A DNA stretch of 64,000 nucleotides from an uncultured Chloracidobacterium sp. (GCA_936914845.1 CAKZGE010000017.1:8656-72655), one strand, 5' to 3'. Numbered from the stretch's first letter, positions 51,968 to 61,144 are shown. A program made the numbers and translations. Notes: generated by a model not told the origin, from the letters alone.

Positions 51968-52117
51968 TTATGGGGTCGGAGTGTCCTTTTTCTTCGGGGC
52001 TTTTTCGACGTGGCTGGCGGAGGACCAGGCGGCGGTTTTGCCGGTGTTGTGTTTATGAACGCCTCGGACGATGCCATCGATCGTGCTCTGTAGATGTTCT
52101 TTGAAATTTTTGTGCAT
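51968..52117 (-). CDS. 49-residue frame whose N-terminus copies that of kbl
   Basis: Starts MHKNFKEHLQSTIDGI at 52117; Kbl starts MYSNFKEHLQSTIDDI. After the shared 35 bp the sequence diverges into HNTGKTAAWSSASHVEKAPK. It ends three bases before the DUF5063 gene. It could be a real small protein whose 5' end was captured from kbl, or debris from a rearrangement next to the transposase unit. Confidence 0.4.
   Translation of the reverse strand: MHKNFKEHLQSTIDGIVRGVHKHNTGKTAAWSSASHVEKAPKKKDTPTP
52075..52109. repeat. 35-bp direct repeat, copy 2
   Basis: Exact copy of 51323-51357. It lies 22 bp from the left hairpin of the transposase unit, suggesting that the same event produced the duplication. 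Confidence 0.9.
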
Positions 52118-52131
52118 GTTCTAAGAATAAT

Positions 52132-52214
52132 GTCTCCGAAGGAGACGTGCAATATAGCGTAGGGTGAAACCCTACGCGTTGATCACACAAAAGATTCCGT
52201 CCCTGAAAGGGACG
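52132..52214. repeat. Left hairpin set A-B-C
   Basis: A: GTCTCC-GAA-GGAGAC. B: GCGTAGGGT-GAA-ACCCTACGC. C: CGTCCCT-GAA-AGGGACG. Stems are 6, 9 and 7 bp with the same three-base loop, like REP hairpins recognised by REP-associated tyrosine transposases. Confidence 0.88.
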
Positions 52215-52226
52215 AACGAAACCACG

Positions 52227-52670
52227 TCAATCCCACACATATCTTTCGTCGTGCTCCACCTTGTAGCGATCCAGCAAGCCACGAAACTCATCTTTGAAGT
52301 CCTGCCTTTCATGGTGCTGCTTTTGGTTCTCTATATATTTTGCGACACGCGCGACCTGCGATTCGCCTATCGAAAATGCACCATAACCCTCTTGCCAGTA
52401 GAATGCTTTTTCGTATTGCTTCATCCAAAGCGAACTTCCGCGTTTGATCTTTCCGACAAGCTCGCTAACCTCGACGGTCTTGCCCATTGAGATCAAAAGA
52501 TGTCCGTGATTTGGCGTGCCGTTGCCGATCATCAATTTTGACACATTGTTCTCAACTATTCCGTGAATATAGCCATACATCGCGGATTCGACCTCCGGTC
52601 GGATCAGATCCACGCGGTTTTTGGTTGAGAACACCACATGAACCAGTAACTTGACCAATGATTGCGGCAT
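52227..52670 (-). CDS. IS200-like Y1 (REP-associated) transposase
   Basis: A 147-residue single-strand DNA transposase. The metal-binding pair NHGHLLISMG (His55, His57) has glycine where HUH enzymes usually have a bulky residue. The nucleophile is Tyr112 in VAKYIENQKQHH, preceded by WQEGYGAFSIGES, the family pattern. The first hairpin of the right set lies 9 bp upstream of its start. It is probably intact. Confidence 0.9.
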   Translation of the reverse strand: MPQSLVKLLVHVVFSTKNRVDLIRPEVESAMYGYIHGIVENNVSKLMIGNGTPNHGHLLISMGKTVEVSELVGKIKRGSSLWMKQYEKAFYWQEGYGAFSIGESQVARVAKYIENQKQHHERQDFKDEFRGLLDRYKVEHDERYVWD

Positions 52671-52678
52671 AGATTGTT

Positions 52679-52758
52679 CGTCCCATTCAGGGACGGATCA
52701 CTTAACCATTCCTCGTAGGGTTTCACCCTACTCTATATTGTCGGTCTCCTTCGGAGAC
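52679..52758. repeat. Right hairpin set C'-B'-A'
   Basis: C' has CGTCCC/GGGACG, B' GTAGGGT-TTC-ACCCTAC, A' GTCTCC-TTC-GGAGAC. Order and sequence mirror the left set, so the whole unit is an imperfect inverted repeat around the transposase gene. Confidence 0.88.
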
Positions 52759-52835
52759 AAGATAGCGAGCACCAGATACCTAAGGTTGTTTGAATTTAAC
52801 GACTCGATAAACTCTCTGAAATCTTTGTTCAACAT
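52728..52835 (-). pseudogene. 5' remnant of a nucleotidyltransferase gene cut by the transposase unit
   Basis: From ATG 52835 the frame reads MLNKDFREFIESLNSNNLRY and then LVLA, the typical start of a DNA polymerase beta-like nucleotidyltransferase (MLNKDF-EFI-LN-x-RYLVVGG). At the point where GGYA should follow, it runs into hairpin A' and stops at 52728. The rest of the gene is not found on the other side of the unit. Confidence 0.65.
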
Positions 52836-53183
52836 CTGTGTACTTCCAGCGATCGTATTCTTGGCGAATGTCCTCGAGCGCCGCCAGTCGTTACGCAAAC
52901 GTCTTCGAACGCCAATACGCAACATCGGACGTTTGACGTCTAAGCGTGGTTTTCGTTACAACCTTTTCCATTTCGCCAACATTATTAGGCGTTTTCTCAG
53001 ATCACAATACATTATACTCCAGAATTTGCCGCGGACACTGAATTCAGCTTGATCTTTTGCATAGCCACGCCGCTAACGGTGTGGTCAAGATCCCTATCAG
53101 CATATAGTTCCGGCTACATCTCACGAGTAATAAACAGCAGATTGTCTTTTGTATGTCACGTTTGGAACGATCCACGCCGACGA
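52836..53183. other. Intergenic region, no gene supported
   Basis: These 348 bases lie between the remnant nucleotidyltransferase and the end of the kinase gene. I see no coding frame with family-like sequence, and no strong hairpin. A promoter for the original nucleotidyltransferase gene is presumably here. Confidence 0.5.
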
Positions 53184-55916
53184 TCAATCAACGGAGTTGA
53201 TCTTTTTTTCGAGAATCGCGATCTTATCTTTTTGAAGGGTCCCGGATAAATTCAACGGTGCCGTTTTATGCCAAATCTCGCGGGTCTTCTGATATTCGGC
53301 AAAGGCTTTTTCAATGGCGGATCCGGCTAAGAAACAATCGCCGAGTTTTTCGTGGTAGATCGCCTGCAGAGAAAGGGCATACTCACGATCCTTGGCTCGG
53401 GCGATCGGCAAGATCTCGTTAAAGGCCTCTTCGTAAAACCCGCGGGCCCGTTCGATCTTTTTGCGTCGTAAAAGTTCGTCGGCTCGATCGAATTTCATTT
53501 CCGCACGCTGTTTGATGAAATCGAAATTGTTCGGGTCGCTCCCGACGGCGCGATTTATCAGATCGAACGCTCGGGCGAACTTTTCTTCGGCTTTGGCAGA
53601 ATCGCCCAAACGAAAATAGACGATCCCGAAACGATGTTCGATGTCCGCGACATAAGTTTTTAATCCGACGTGAGCGTCGTCTTTGTCGAGCAGCTCGCCG
53701 TAAAAATCGAGCGATCTTTGCAGATCTTCGAGAGCCTTCGCGTAGTCGCCGATCTCGGTGAGATAAGTTGCCCGACCCGCGTTTGCTGAAGCGTAGAGTG
53801 CCGGAGCAAGGACGTTTTGGGGATGAACGCGAAGCATTTTTTCGGCGACGGCGACGTATCGCTCGAAAAGTTTTCCGGCTTCGGCAAGATACTTTTTCTC
53901 CGTTTCGTGGTCGTCCATTTCGCGGGCGGAGCGGGCGAGGATCAGAAGCTGGTCGCCTTTGCTCCCGCAGCCGATCGCCAGGTAATTATTGGCTCTCAGA
54001 TCGTCCGGCTGCAAAACAAGAAATTTTTCGCTCGCTTCGATAACTCTATCAAAAACCGGAATGCTTTCGTCCGCGCCTGTGCCGATAGGCAGCGTGTCAC
54101 CATAGAATAAATAAGCGAGTGTGGTCTTTAGAAATAAACTTTCGTCGTTCGGCGACGCAAGCGAAAACCGCTCGGCGAGAGCGACCGCTTGGTCGAAATT
54201 TGGGGCGGCTTCGCGTTCGTTTCCGCTTTGGCGCAAAATGACGGCGTAATCAATGCGTGCTGCAACCAGATCGCCCTGCAAGGTGGTATCGGCAGATCTT
54301 TCGACCAATGTTTGAAGCAGTTCAATGCCTTTGCGGTAATTTTCGAGAGCTCCCGCCGTGTTGCCGAGATTCGGCGAAGACGGCCTTCCCTGCACTCTGC
54401 CGATTCGCAGGAAAGTTCGGGCGAGTTCGCTTTTGAGTTGGTCGTCGGCACTCGCATCTTCCGCCAGGCTGTTGAAATAAGCGAGCGAATCGTCAACGAA
54501 CATTTGCCGCATCGCCGTCGAATTCGGCAGTTTTTCGGCTTCGTCGTAGTATTTAAAAACGATATTATTTGCCAATTCACGCACTTGCCGAAAACGCTGT
54601 TCGGCGATCTTTCTCTGTCTTTCGGCGCGATACGCTTGCCATCCGGTCGCGGCGATGCCTCCGGCTAAAACTACAAAAACTAACATAGCTGCAACCACGC
54701 CAACGCGGTTCCGCGCGATGAACTTCGAAAAGCGATACGCGAAAGTGTCGGGGCGGGCGATTACGGGCAGCCCTTCGAGATGCCGCTCGATGTCGGCCGC
54801 AAATTGTTCGACCGAAGCATACCGACGGGCCGGGTCTTTTCTCAACGCTTTTAAAATAATAGTGTCCAGATCGCCGCGCAGCGATCTGCGATTCGTTGTG
54901 TGTCTTTTGCCTTTCGTTCTTTGCCCTCCGTTTTCGGCGGTCACATTTTTTCTGTTTTGCGAAGAACCAAGACTAACGGACGACGGGCGGACCGGTTCGA
55001 CTTCGCAGATGATCTTGGCGATCTCGTCCGGACGGCTGCTCGTAACTTCGTAAGCGGGCGCTCCGGTCAGAAGCTCGAAAAGGATCAAGCCGAGACTGTA
55101 AACGTCCGTCGCGGTCGAGACAAACGCTCCGCTGATCTGTTCCGGAGAAGCATAGCGCGGCGTCATCATTCCGAACTGCGTCAGCGTCTGATTGGGCAGA
55201 TCGTCTTCCGACGAAAGAATTTTAGCAATGCCGAAATCGAGCAGTTTGACCGTTCCGTCGGCGGCGACCAAAATATTCGACGGCTTTAGATCACGATGCA
55301 CGACGAGCCGCGAATGTGCGAAAGAAACCACGCGGCAAACTTGCAGAAAAAGCCGCAGACGCTCGTTGACGCTCAAATCTTTGGCCGCACAGAATTCGTC
55401 CAAAGGAGCGCCTTCAACATATTCCATCGCCAAATACAGCGTGCCTTCCGCCGTACGTCCGCCATCGAGCATTCGCGCGATGTTCGGATGTTCGAGCGAA
55501 GCGAGAATTTGCCGTTCGTGGCGAAAACGCCGGACAAGAACATCCGAATCCATTCCGCTTTTGGGCAGCTTAAGAGCGATCGTCTGCGAAAAATCCTCGC
55601 CCTCGCGAACCGCTTCGTAAACGACACCCATTCCGCCGCGTCCAATTTCGCGCCGGACGAGATAGCCGCCGATCTTCGTACCGGCCAGATCCGGCACCAC
55701 CGCATCATCATCGCACCACAGGCTCGCCACTTCGGCGATCGGATGAAAAATGTCGTCCTTTCCGTCAGCCGCCAACAGACGGCGAACTTCAGCGATGATC
55801 TCGTCTTCCGCCGTCGCGCTTTGCAATTCGAGAAAACGCTCGCGCTCGCCGTTTGCTGCCATTTTGACCGCTTCGCCGAAGATCGCTTTGATGTTTTGCC
55901 ATTTTTGCGAATTCAT
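53184..55916 (-). CDS. Ser/Thr protein kinase with membrane helix and TPR region
   Basis: A 910-residue kinase from ATG 55916 (MNSQKWQNIKAIFGEAV). The kinase domain has the glycine loop IGRGGMGVVYEA, the lysine in IALKLP, the catalytic loop HRDLKPSN and LLDFGIAK. A membrane helix (VGVVAAMLVFVVLAGGIAAT) separates it from about 450 residues of TPR-like helices facing outward. The N-terminal section resembles those of kinases paired with ECF sigma factors; the sigma gene lies just upstream. Confidence 0.92.
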   Translation of the reverse strand: MNSQKWQNIKAIFGEAVKMAANGERERFLELQSATAEDEIIAEVRRLLAADGKDDIFHPIAEVASLWCDDDAVVPDLAGTKIGGYLVRREIGRGGMGVVYEAVREGEDFSQTIALKLPKSGMDSDVLVRRFRHERQILASLEHPNIARMLDGGRTAEGTLYLAMEYVEGAPLDEFCAAKDLSVNERLRLFLQVCRVVSFAHSRLVVHRDLKPSNILVAADGTVKLLDFGIAKILSSEDDLPNQTLTQFGMMTPRYASPEQISGAFVSTATDVYSLGLILFELLTGAPAYEVTSSRPDEIAKIICEVEPVRPSSVSLGSSQNRKNVTAENGGQRTKGKRHTTNRRSLRGDLDTIILKALRKDPARRYASVEQFAADIERHLEGLPVIARPDTFAYRFSKFIARNRVGVVAAMLVFVVLAGGIAATGWQAYRAERQRKIAEQRFRQVRELANNIVFKYYDEAEKLPNSTAMRQMFVDDSLAYFNSLAEDASADDQLKSELARTFLRIGRVQGRPSSPNLGNTAGALENYRKGIELLQTLVERSADTTLQGDLVAARIDYAVILRQSGNEREAAPNFDQAVALAERFSLASPNDESLFLKTTLAYLFYGDTLPIGTGADESIPVFDRVIEASEKFLVLQPDDLRANNYLAIGCGSKGDQLLILARSAREMDDHETEKKYLAEAGKLFERYVAVAEKMLRVHPQNVLAPALYASANAGRATYLTEIGDYAKALEDLQRSLDFYGELLDKDDAHVGLKTYVADIEHRFGIVYFRLGDSAKAEEKFARAFDLINRAVGSDPNNFDFIKQRAEMKFDRADELLRRKKIERARGFYEEAFNEILPIARAKDREYALSLQAIYHEKLGDCFLAGSAIEKAFAEYQKTREIWHKTAPLNLSGTLQKDKIAILEKKINSVD

Positions 55917-56029
55917 CACGGGCCTAAAAATAGAAAGTATTGACTGCCGGTTTTCGCTCAAAAACCTCTATCGGCAGCTTTAATGCTTGAGCTTTCGTCT
56001 TAATTTAAAACGCAGGAGACGGAGGAAAT

Positions 56030-56602
56030 TCAGGTCAATTTGTCAGTGAGCCATGCGCGCGCCATTCGCCAATCTCGCTTGACTGTCGAAACCGACACGC
56101 CCAAAACTTCCGCCGCCTCTTCATTCGTCAGACCGCCGAAAAATTTCAGTTCGACAACGCGCACCGCGTTCGGATCGAAATCAGCCAGTTCGCGCAGTGC
56201 GTCGTCGAGAAAGATAAGATCAATTCTGTTTCCGGCTTGGATGCTCGCCAGGCCCTCCGCCGCGTCGAGCTCGATGTTAGCTCTCCCCTCATTGCGTTTT
56301 TTAGCTTTGTGGCTGTGCGCGTAATTGACCAGAATGCGGCGCATCATCTCGGAAGCCACAGCGAAGAAATGTGCACGATTGCGCCATTTAACTGAATGCT
56401 GTTCGGCAAGTCGCAGATATGCTTCGTGAACGAGCGCCGTCGGCTGTAAAGTATGATTGGCTCTTTCGAGCGAAAGTTTATGGGCGGCGATTCGTCTCAG
56501 CTCACTGTAAACAAGCGGCAGAAACTCCTCAACGCTCTTGGGATCTCCGGCTTCCTCGTCATCAAGCGGCGAAACAAAATTTGCGGCGTTTCTTTCGATC
56601 AT
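56030..56602 (-). CDS. ECF-type RNA polymerase sigma factor
   Basis: A 190-residue sigma factor of the ECF group common in Acidobacteria and Planctomycetes. Region 2 contains LVYSELRRIAAHKLSLERAN, HTLQPTALVHEAYLRLAEQ and RAHFFAVASEMMRRILVNYA; region 4 has ELKFFGGLTNEEAAEVLGVS followed by VSTVKRDWRMARAWL. I use the ATG at 56602; the frame extends upstream without family-like sequence. No anti-sigma factor is adjacent; the kinase downstream is the likely partner. Confidence 0.9.
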   Translation of the reverse strand: MIERNAANFVSPLDDEEAGDPKSVEEFLPLVYSELRRIAAHKLSLERANHTLQPTALVHEAYLRLAEQHSVKWRNRAHFFAVASEMMRRILVNYAHSHKAKKRNEGRANIELDAAEGLASIQAGNRIDLIFLDDALRELADFDPNAVRVVELKFFGGLTNEEAAEVLGVSVSTVKRDWRMARAWLTDKLT

Positions 56603-56774
56603 CGGAAGTGCGTTTGAGCAAATCCATTTTACTCGAACGCGACCGCCTGACAAAAGAAAAAACAGCGTCGCGGGGTGCGATACAGAAACCGGCCGGAAAA
56701 ATCCGGCCTGGATCACATCTAAATTGCTGAGATCAAGAAACTTCAACTGGATAAGCCTTGCAGAAAATGTTCAG

Positions 56775-57377
56775 CTAAATTTTGCCGACAAAACGCGAAA
56801 GCTCGCCCGCAGTGCTTTTGATAGGTCTGCGGAGCGGGAATCTTTTGGCCGTTGGACCGCTTTTCGACCGCAATTTGATGGGTTTGATCCTCGACCATCT
56901 TCCTTCTGCCCAACAAAGGCGATAGATCTGAGTTTCTTTAACCGGCAGAGTCTGATCTGCATAACGAATTTCGTACTTTCGCTGATATCCAGATAGATCA
57001 TTCTCGCGGTCATAGATCATACATTTGGTTTCGGCGCTCTCTAGAATGACGGCGTAATATCCCGCTCCAAGAAATGAGCAGTCGGCGCAAAATCTTTCGG
57101 CGGCATTGTTTTTGATATTGCCGATATCAAAAGAAGAATTCATCATTGATCTCGCCGGAGCGAAAGGTTTATTCAGCAAACCTTTCGCAAAAGCGCAGCT
57201 TTCGGCTTGCGGACTCTCAATTTCCCGCAAACTGATTTCGGCGTCACCGATCGGTTTATTTTTCGCATCGGTTAAATGCACAACGATCATGTAATACCCA
57301 TCAAAAGGACAATGCTGAGCGAAGACTGCAGCCGACAGAGTCAAAATGAGGGTAAATAATGAGCCAATTTTTTTCAT
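56775..57377 (-). CDS. Secreted protein, unknown
   Basis: A 200-residue protein with signal peptide (MKKIGSLFTLILTLSAAVFA). The mature part starts QHCPFDGYYMIVVHLTDAKN, a carboxypeptidase-regulatory-like beta pattern (DAKNKPIGDAEISLRE), and contains four or more cysteines. The C-terminus is basic. Start chosen at the ATG giving the signal peptide. Confidence 0.6.
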   Translation of the reverse strand: MKKIGSLFTLILTLSAAVFAQHCPFDGYYMIVVHLTDAKNKPIGDAEISLREIESPQAESCAFAKGLLNKPFAPARSMMNSSFDIGNIKNNAAERFCADCSFLGAGYYAVILESAETKCMIYDRENDLSGYQRKYEIRYADQTLPVKETQIYRLCWAEGRWSRIKPIKLRSKSGPTAKRFPLRRPIKSTAGELSRFVGKI

Positions 57378-57491
57378 AAAGCTCTTAAAACCAAATAAGG
57401 TAATCAACAGATGAGAATGCCGTTCATTAAAAGAGAAGCCCTTTTTCAAAATCGGACTCCTATTTATAGATCTTTCTCGCCCGGTCAAAAC

Positions 57492-58319
57492 TTAATAATC
57501 TTGCGAGATAAGTGCGATTTGATAAAGTTCACCGCGCCTGAAATAAAAATTGGTTTCGCCGTATTTCAACAAAGTCACGGAAGACCCGAAAAGATCGAAT
57601 TTGTTTTGGCTGTCGGGCTTGCCGTAAGCGGCGATCACCTGTTCGACGCTCGCCCACCAAGCAGCTTTTTCGGGAGCAAAAGGAACTTTTTTGAGCCTGA
57701 TCGTGGATGCACTTCCGCTCACCATAAAAGATTCGGTGTTATCGGTTTGATCAGGCTTCGCTCCGGCGAAAAACAAGATCTTGACGGCTTTCGATCCTTT
57801 TTCTTTCTTAAACCAGACGATCAATCCCGGCTCGTCGTAACGCCAGATATTTTTCGGGGCGTCTAAAATATCCAAATAAGTAAACGACGGCTCGCCGAGA
57901 ACGGTTTTGATTTCCTGTTCCGATGCGCCCAGAACGACTTTTTTCCAGCCCTTATTCAAACGAATATAATCGTCGAGGAGCAAGGCGGAAGAAGTTGCTC
58001 GGGAATATGTCGACGATTGATTCGACTTTTCCTTTGAAGCTCCGCGGCCCGGAACGGCCTCACGATCTTCACTAAAATGCTGCGGAATGACCGAAAAGTT
58101 GAAGCGATCGTATTTCTGCTCCGCTATCTTTCTGCGATTGCCTTTGTTGGCCGAATCAATAATCTCGGAGGCAGGCAAAAATTTGATCGCCACGCTTTCG
58201 TCAACCAGCTTTTTCGCCGGCTTTTCCGCGTTGTCGGTCAGTTCCCCATTGGTCCGAGCGAACACGGCAAACGACGAACATGTCAATAAGATCAAAGCTG
58301 CAATAGTTAATTTCTTCAT
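57492..58319 (-). CDS. Secreted protein, unknown
   Basis: A 275-residue protein with a signal peptide (MKKLTIAALILLTCSSFAVF). The section GWKKVVLGASEQEIKTVLGE followed by W-x-Y-D-E-P-G-L-I-V-W-F resembles SmpA/BamE-like repeats (G-x-s-x-x-e-V-x-x-x-l-G-x-P), and a second such segment occurs at SVEQVIAAYGKPD. Paired BamE-like motifs suggest an envelope role; this is tentative. Confidence 0.6.
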   Translation of the reverse strand: MKKLTIAALILLTCSSFAVFARTNGELTDNAEKPAKKLVDESVAIKFLPASEIIDSANKGNRRKIAEQKYDRFNFSVIPQHFSEDREAVPGRGASKEKSNQSSTYSRATSSALLLDDYIRLNKGWKKVVLGASEQEIKTVLGEPSFTYLDILDAPKNIWRYDEPGLIVWFKKEKGSKAVKILFFAGAKPDQTDNTESFMVSGSASTIRLKKVPFAPEKAAWWASVEQVIAAYGKPDSQNKFDLFGSSVTLLKYGETNFYFRRGELYQIALISQDY

Positions 58320-58459
58320 AATTTTGTCCCATTTCAAAGAAGCTGCAATGCATATTCAAAATCTTCTCGATCTATAACGCAGGATTCCGCTCAAAAAGGG
58401 TCATAAAAATTTGAACCGGTTTTCGCGTTAAATCTGCGTTTTAAAAAGGGTCGAAGTTT

Positions 58460-59371
58460 ATGCGAAAATTTATCTTTCTAACTATTTTGTTTTTCCCTGC
58501 CTTGGCTTTCGGTCAGTCATACAAAGGCAGCTACCGCGCCGTTTTTTTCGATCTTTTTTCCGAACCGCGTATGATCGTCGCCGAATTTGAGGTCAAAGCT
58601 GACAATTCGCTGAACGGAACGATCAAGATCGACGAGTCCGTCAAAACTTTCAGCGGAACGGTCGAGAAAAACGGTAAGTTTGAAGCCGTGATCGAGCAGA
58701 TCGGAAAACTCACTTATAAGATCAAAGGGAAATTCGATAAAGATAATAAGATTGCCCTCGTTCAAAGAACTCAAGCCGGCTCGGGCTTAAACAAAAGTGT
58801 TTCGGAAAGCTCGGTTGAGGGAAAATTCTCCAGAGTCGCCGCTGCCCAAACGGATCTGGCGGGTCAAACTCACTCGCAAATTGAGCTGGCTGATACGGGT
58901 AAAAGCTGGTTGAAAGTCGAGCATTCCAGCCCTCTTTTCGGCAGCGATTGGACGGATTTCACGGCGACGATCGGTTATGGCAATTCGTCGAAAACGCCCG
59001 TCGGCGGCGAATCGAAAAAAGTAAGCGGAACCGGCGATGCGTCGGATCATTTTGTTTTGCTCGTCAATTCAAAAATTGAAAAACAGCAGAATCTGAGAAT
59101 CAACGCTCCGCTTCAGACTAGCGACAAGAAGATCTGGCGAGAGAACGAATTGCGGGTAATTTCTTACCGGGAATCGAGCGGCGACCAGCGAAATTCGTTT
59201 TTAGTTGGCGGCGAAACGCTTCGCTCCGATCCGCACTATGCCGAAGGCCGATTAGAGATCATCAGAGAAACCGATACGCAGATCGTCTTTAAACTGACGA
59301 ATCTTAAAATCAAAAGATTGGCCAAGGAAGGGTTCGTCACGCTCAACGGTTTTATTTACGCTGATAAATAA
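58460..59371 (+). CDS. Secreted protein, unknown
   Basis: A 303-residue protein with signal peptide (MRKFIFLTILFFPALAFG). The first half is a beta domain (GTIKIDESVKTFSGTVEKNG, KFEAVIEQIGKLTYKIKGKF), possibly a small barrel. The second half is also beta-rich with few cysteines. Divergent from the gene at 57492-58319. Not recognised. Confidence 0.6.
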   Translation: MRKFIFLTILFFPALAFGQSYKGSYRAVFFDLFSEPRMIVAEFEVKADNSLNGTIKIDESVKTFSGTVEKNGKFEAVIEQIGKLTYKIKGKFDKDNKIALVQRTQAGSGLNKSVSESSVEGKFSRVAAAQTDLAGQTHSQIELADTGKSWLKVEHSSPLFGSDWTDFTATIGYGNSSKTPVGGESKKVSGTGDASDHFVLLVNSKIEKQQNLRINAPLQTSDKKIWRENELRVISYRESSGDQRNSFLVGGETLRSDPHYAEGRLEIIRETDTQIVFKLTNLKIKRLAKEGFVTLNGFIYADK

Positions 59372-59458
59372 CGCGAGTCCGTAAATGCGGCTGGCTTCCC
59401 TACTTTCAGAGTTGAAGTTAATTATAAAGATCAACTATCTTTGGAACGTTTAATGATT

Positions 59459-60415
59459 ATGAAAAAATTCCCTTTAACGGTATTTATAACGCTCGCTTTA
59501 TGCGTTTGTGCGGCCGGCGTAAAAGCGCAAGAGCCAATGATGAGCGAAAAAAGCGCAAATGGCTGGATCGCTCATTTTAGATCGGCGAACGACATAGCGA
59601 ATTATCTCGATCAATGGCATATACATACGGATGTTCCCAGCCTCGTCAACACTCCGATGACACGATTTGAGTTTATAGATATGCTCGATTTTCATATGTA
59701 TATACTGCACGGACTTGCCGCCTCTCAATTAAAGCTCAAAAACGAGGAAGAATTTTACGACTTTGTAAAGAAAAATCCGAGCTATGCCTTAAATTTTTCT
59801 TATTCGGCAAGCGGCATTCCGGCAGGTTCGGGCACCGCCATATTTAAGGACGTCCGAACCAATGATAATGTCCACTTTGAGCATTTGGATAAATTGGGAT
59901 TCAACATCTGCTCCCGCGAGGGCAATTGTTATCCCGAACAGGAGCTGAGCGAAAAAGAGTTCTACGAATGGGTCGGTAAACTTTACGGTGTCAAATTCGA
60001 TAACGTCGCTGTTTCAGGTCGGCCGATGGATCGCCGGAAAATGAGTGCTCCGCTGGTCAAAGCGATCCAAGCAAACTTCGAAAGAGTCGAAAAGATTCTG
60101 TATCGGTCGTCAAATTCTTCGCAAAAGGCGGCGATTATTAGAAATCTGCCTTCAAAGGGCAGAGCGCGAATCGTTAAAAAGTTGTCGTTTTATCTGACGG
60201 ATTCGCCCTGTGTAGATCTGTCCGGCGCGAGCGATGAACTAAAAACGGCCTTTAAAGACGGCGGCATCTGGGGAGATTACCGAGTAAACATAGGCGATGA
60301 AGGCGACATCATTTTTGAAACTAACAACACCTGCGAGAAAGGGAGATTCATTCTCCTCCGCGTCGGCACAGCCATCGTTTCTATGACGGAAAAAGGAATC
60401 AAAAGATTGAAATAA
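59459..60415 (+). CDS. Secreted protein, unknown
   Basis: A 318-residue protein. I start at ATG 59459 (MKKFPLTVFITLALCVCAAG) because this gives a clean signal peptide; an ATG six codons earlier is in frame. The middle part is acidic and aromatic (DMLDFHMYILHGLAA, EEFYDFVKKNPSYAL), the end is beta-rich with two cysteines. Family unknown. Confidence 0.6.
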   Translation: MKKFPLTVFITLALCVCAAGVKAQEPMMSEKSANGWIAHFRSANDIANYLDQWHIHTDVPSLVNTPMTRFEFIDMLDFHMYILHGLAASQLKLKNEEEFYDFVKKNPSYALNFSYSASGIPAGSGTAIFKDVRTNDNVHFEHLDKLGFNICSREGNCYPEQELSEKEFYEWVGKLYGVKFDNVAVSGRPMDRRKMSAPLVKAIQANFERVEKILYRSSNSSQKAAIIRNLPSKGRARIVKKLSFYLTDSPCVDLSGASDELKTAFKDGGIWGDYRVNIGDEGDIIFETNNTCEKGRFILLRVGTAIVSMTEKGIKRLK

Positions 60416-60808
60416 CTTTAAGAAGCAATTTCTTCACAATTTTCGCATTCCATAGTCTGCAAAGCCTCTGGTCCCTATTCTGCGCCGTGTTTGATTCAGA
60501 GATTGATCAGCTCAGCGTTTTCGTTTTTTGGGAGAGAGATAAAACGCCCTGTCGGAGTTCAACTTTTCGGCGGAATTTCTGGTCTTTTCTGTAACTTTCA
60601 CGAGTTCCGTCGTCGGATAATTTCGACGATTGCCGCCGCATTCGTCGCTCAAAAGCGCTTTGCGGTATTCGGTGCGGCCGTTACGCAGAGTATCTTAGTT
60701 TGCAGATCGCGCGGCACGAGCTGCACAGATTTTTCCCAGTCCGCAATTGAAAAAGGATTCGGTCCGATGAGCAGATCGAAACGCGCTCCGGCGCGTGAGT
60801 GGTAAACA
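60416..60808. other. Decayed coding sequence
   Basis: No intact gene. On the minus strand, fragments such as FSIADWEKSVQLVPRDLQTK and SDECGGNRRNYPTTELVKVT appear in different frames downstream of the TPR-like gene at 60809-61144. They read like the lost remainder of that gene after several frameshifts. Confidence 0.4.
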
Positions 60809-61144
60809 TCAACATTGCCAAGTTACAGCCGACTGCGTAACTGCGGTTCTTTCCTTATCATACAAAGCGGCATAGGCGCGGGCGCGCAGTACGATAAGTT
60901 CCGGCTGGTCGGTTGCATAACCCAAAAATTCGTTCGACGCGACAATCGCTTTTTCGTAATTACCAGCGCTTAACTCTCGCGTCGTCCGGTCGTAAGCCGT
61001 CTTGTAATTCTTTTGGTAAAAATCCGCGGCCGCCTGTTTCGCTTCCGCGTTCAACTGTTCGTAGGTCTGCGCCTGCATCAAAGTCGGAGCGAATACCGCG
61101 CTCGCCAGCACAATAAGAATAATCAAAGTATTTTGATATTTCAT
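60809..61144 (-). pseudogene. Truncated secreted TPR-like protein
   Basis: A 111-residue frame with a signal peptide (MKYQNTLIILIVLASAVFAP) and a helical repeat-like section: YQKNYKTAYDRTTRELSAGN, YEKAIVASNEFLGYATDQPE, LIVLRARAYAALYDKE. It stops abruptly after QSAVTWQC, and possible continuation appears in other frames to the left. Probably a frameshifted remnant, or an assembly error. Confidence 0.5.

Larger units (their letters stand above)
52132..52758. mobile_element. REP-type transposase unit flanked by mirrored triple hairpins
   Basis: A Y1 transposase gene lies between two sets of three short hairpins. The left order is A (52132-52146), B (52157-52177), C (52198-52214); the right order is C' (52679-52695), B' (52715-52731), A' (52744-52758). 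A' and B' are exact reverse complements over the shared stem-loop, and C' has one difference. All left loops read GAA. This is about 627 bp in total. Confidence 0.8.

Noticed and set aside
60491..60805. 104-codon plus-strand frame
   Set aside because: It is antisense to decayed minus-strand coding sequence and has no recognisable content.
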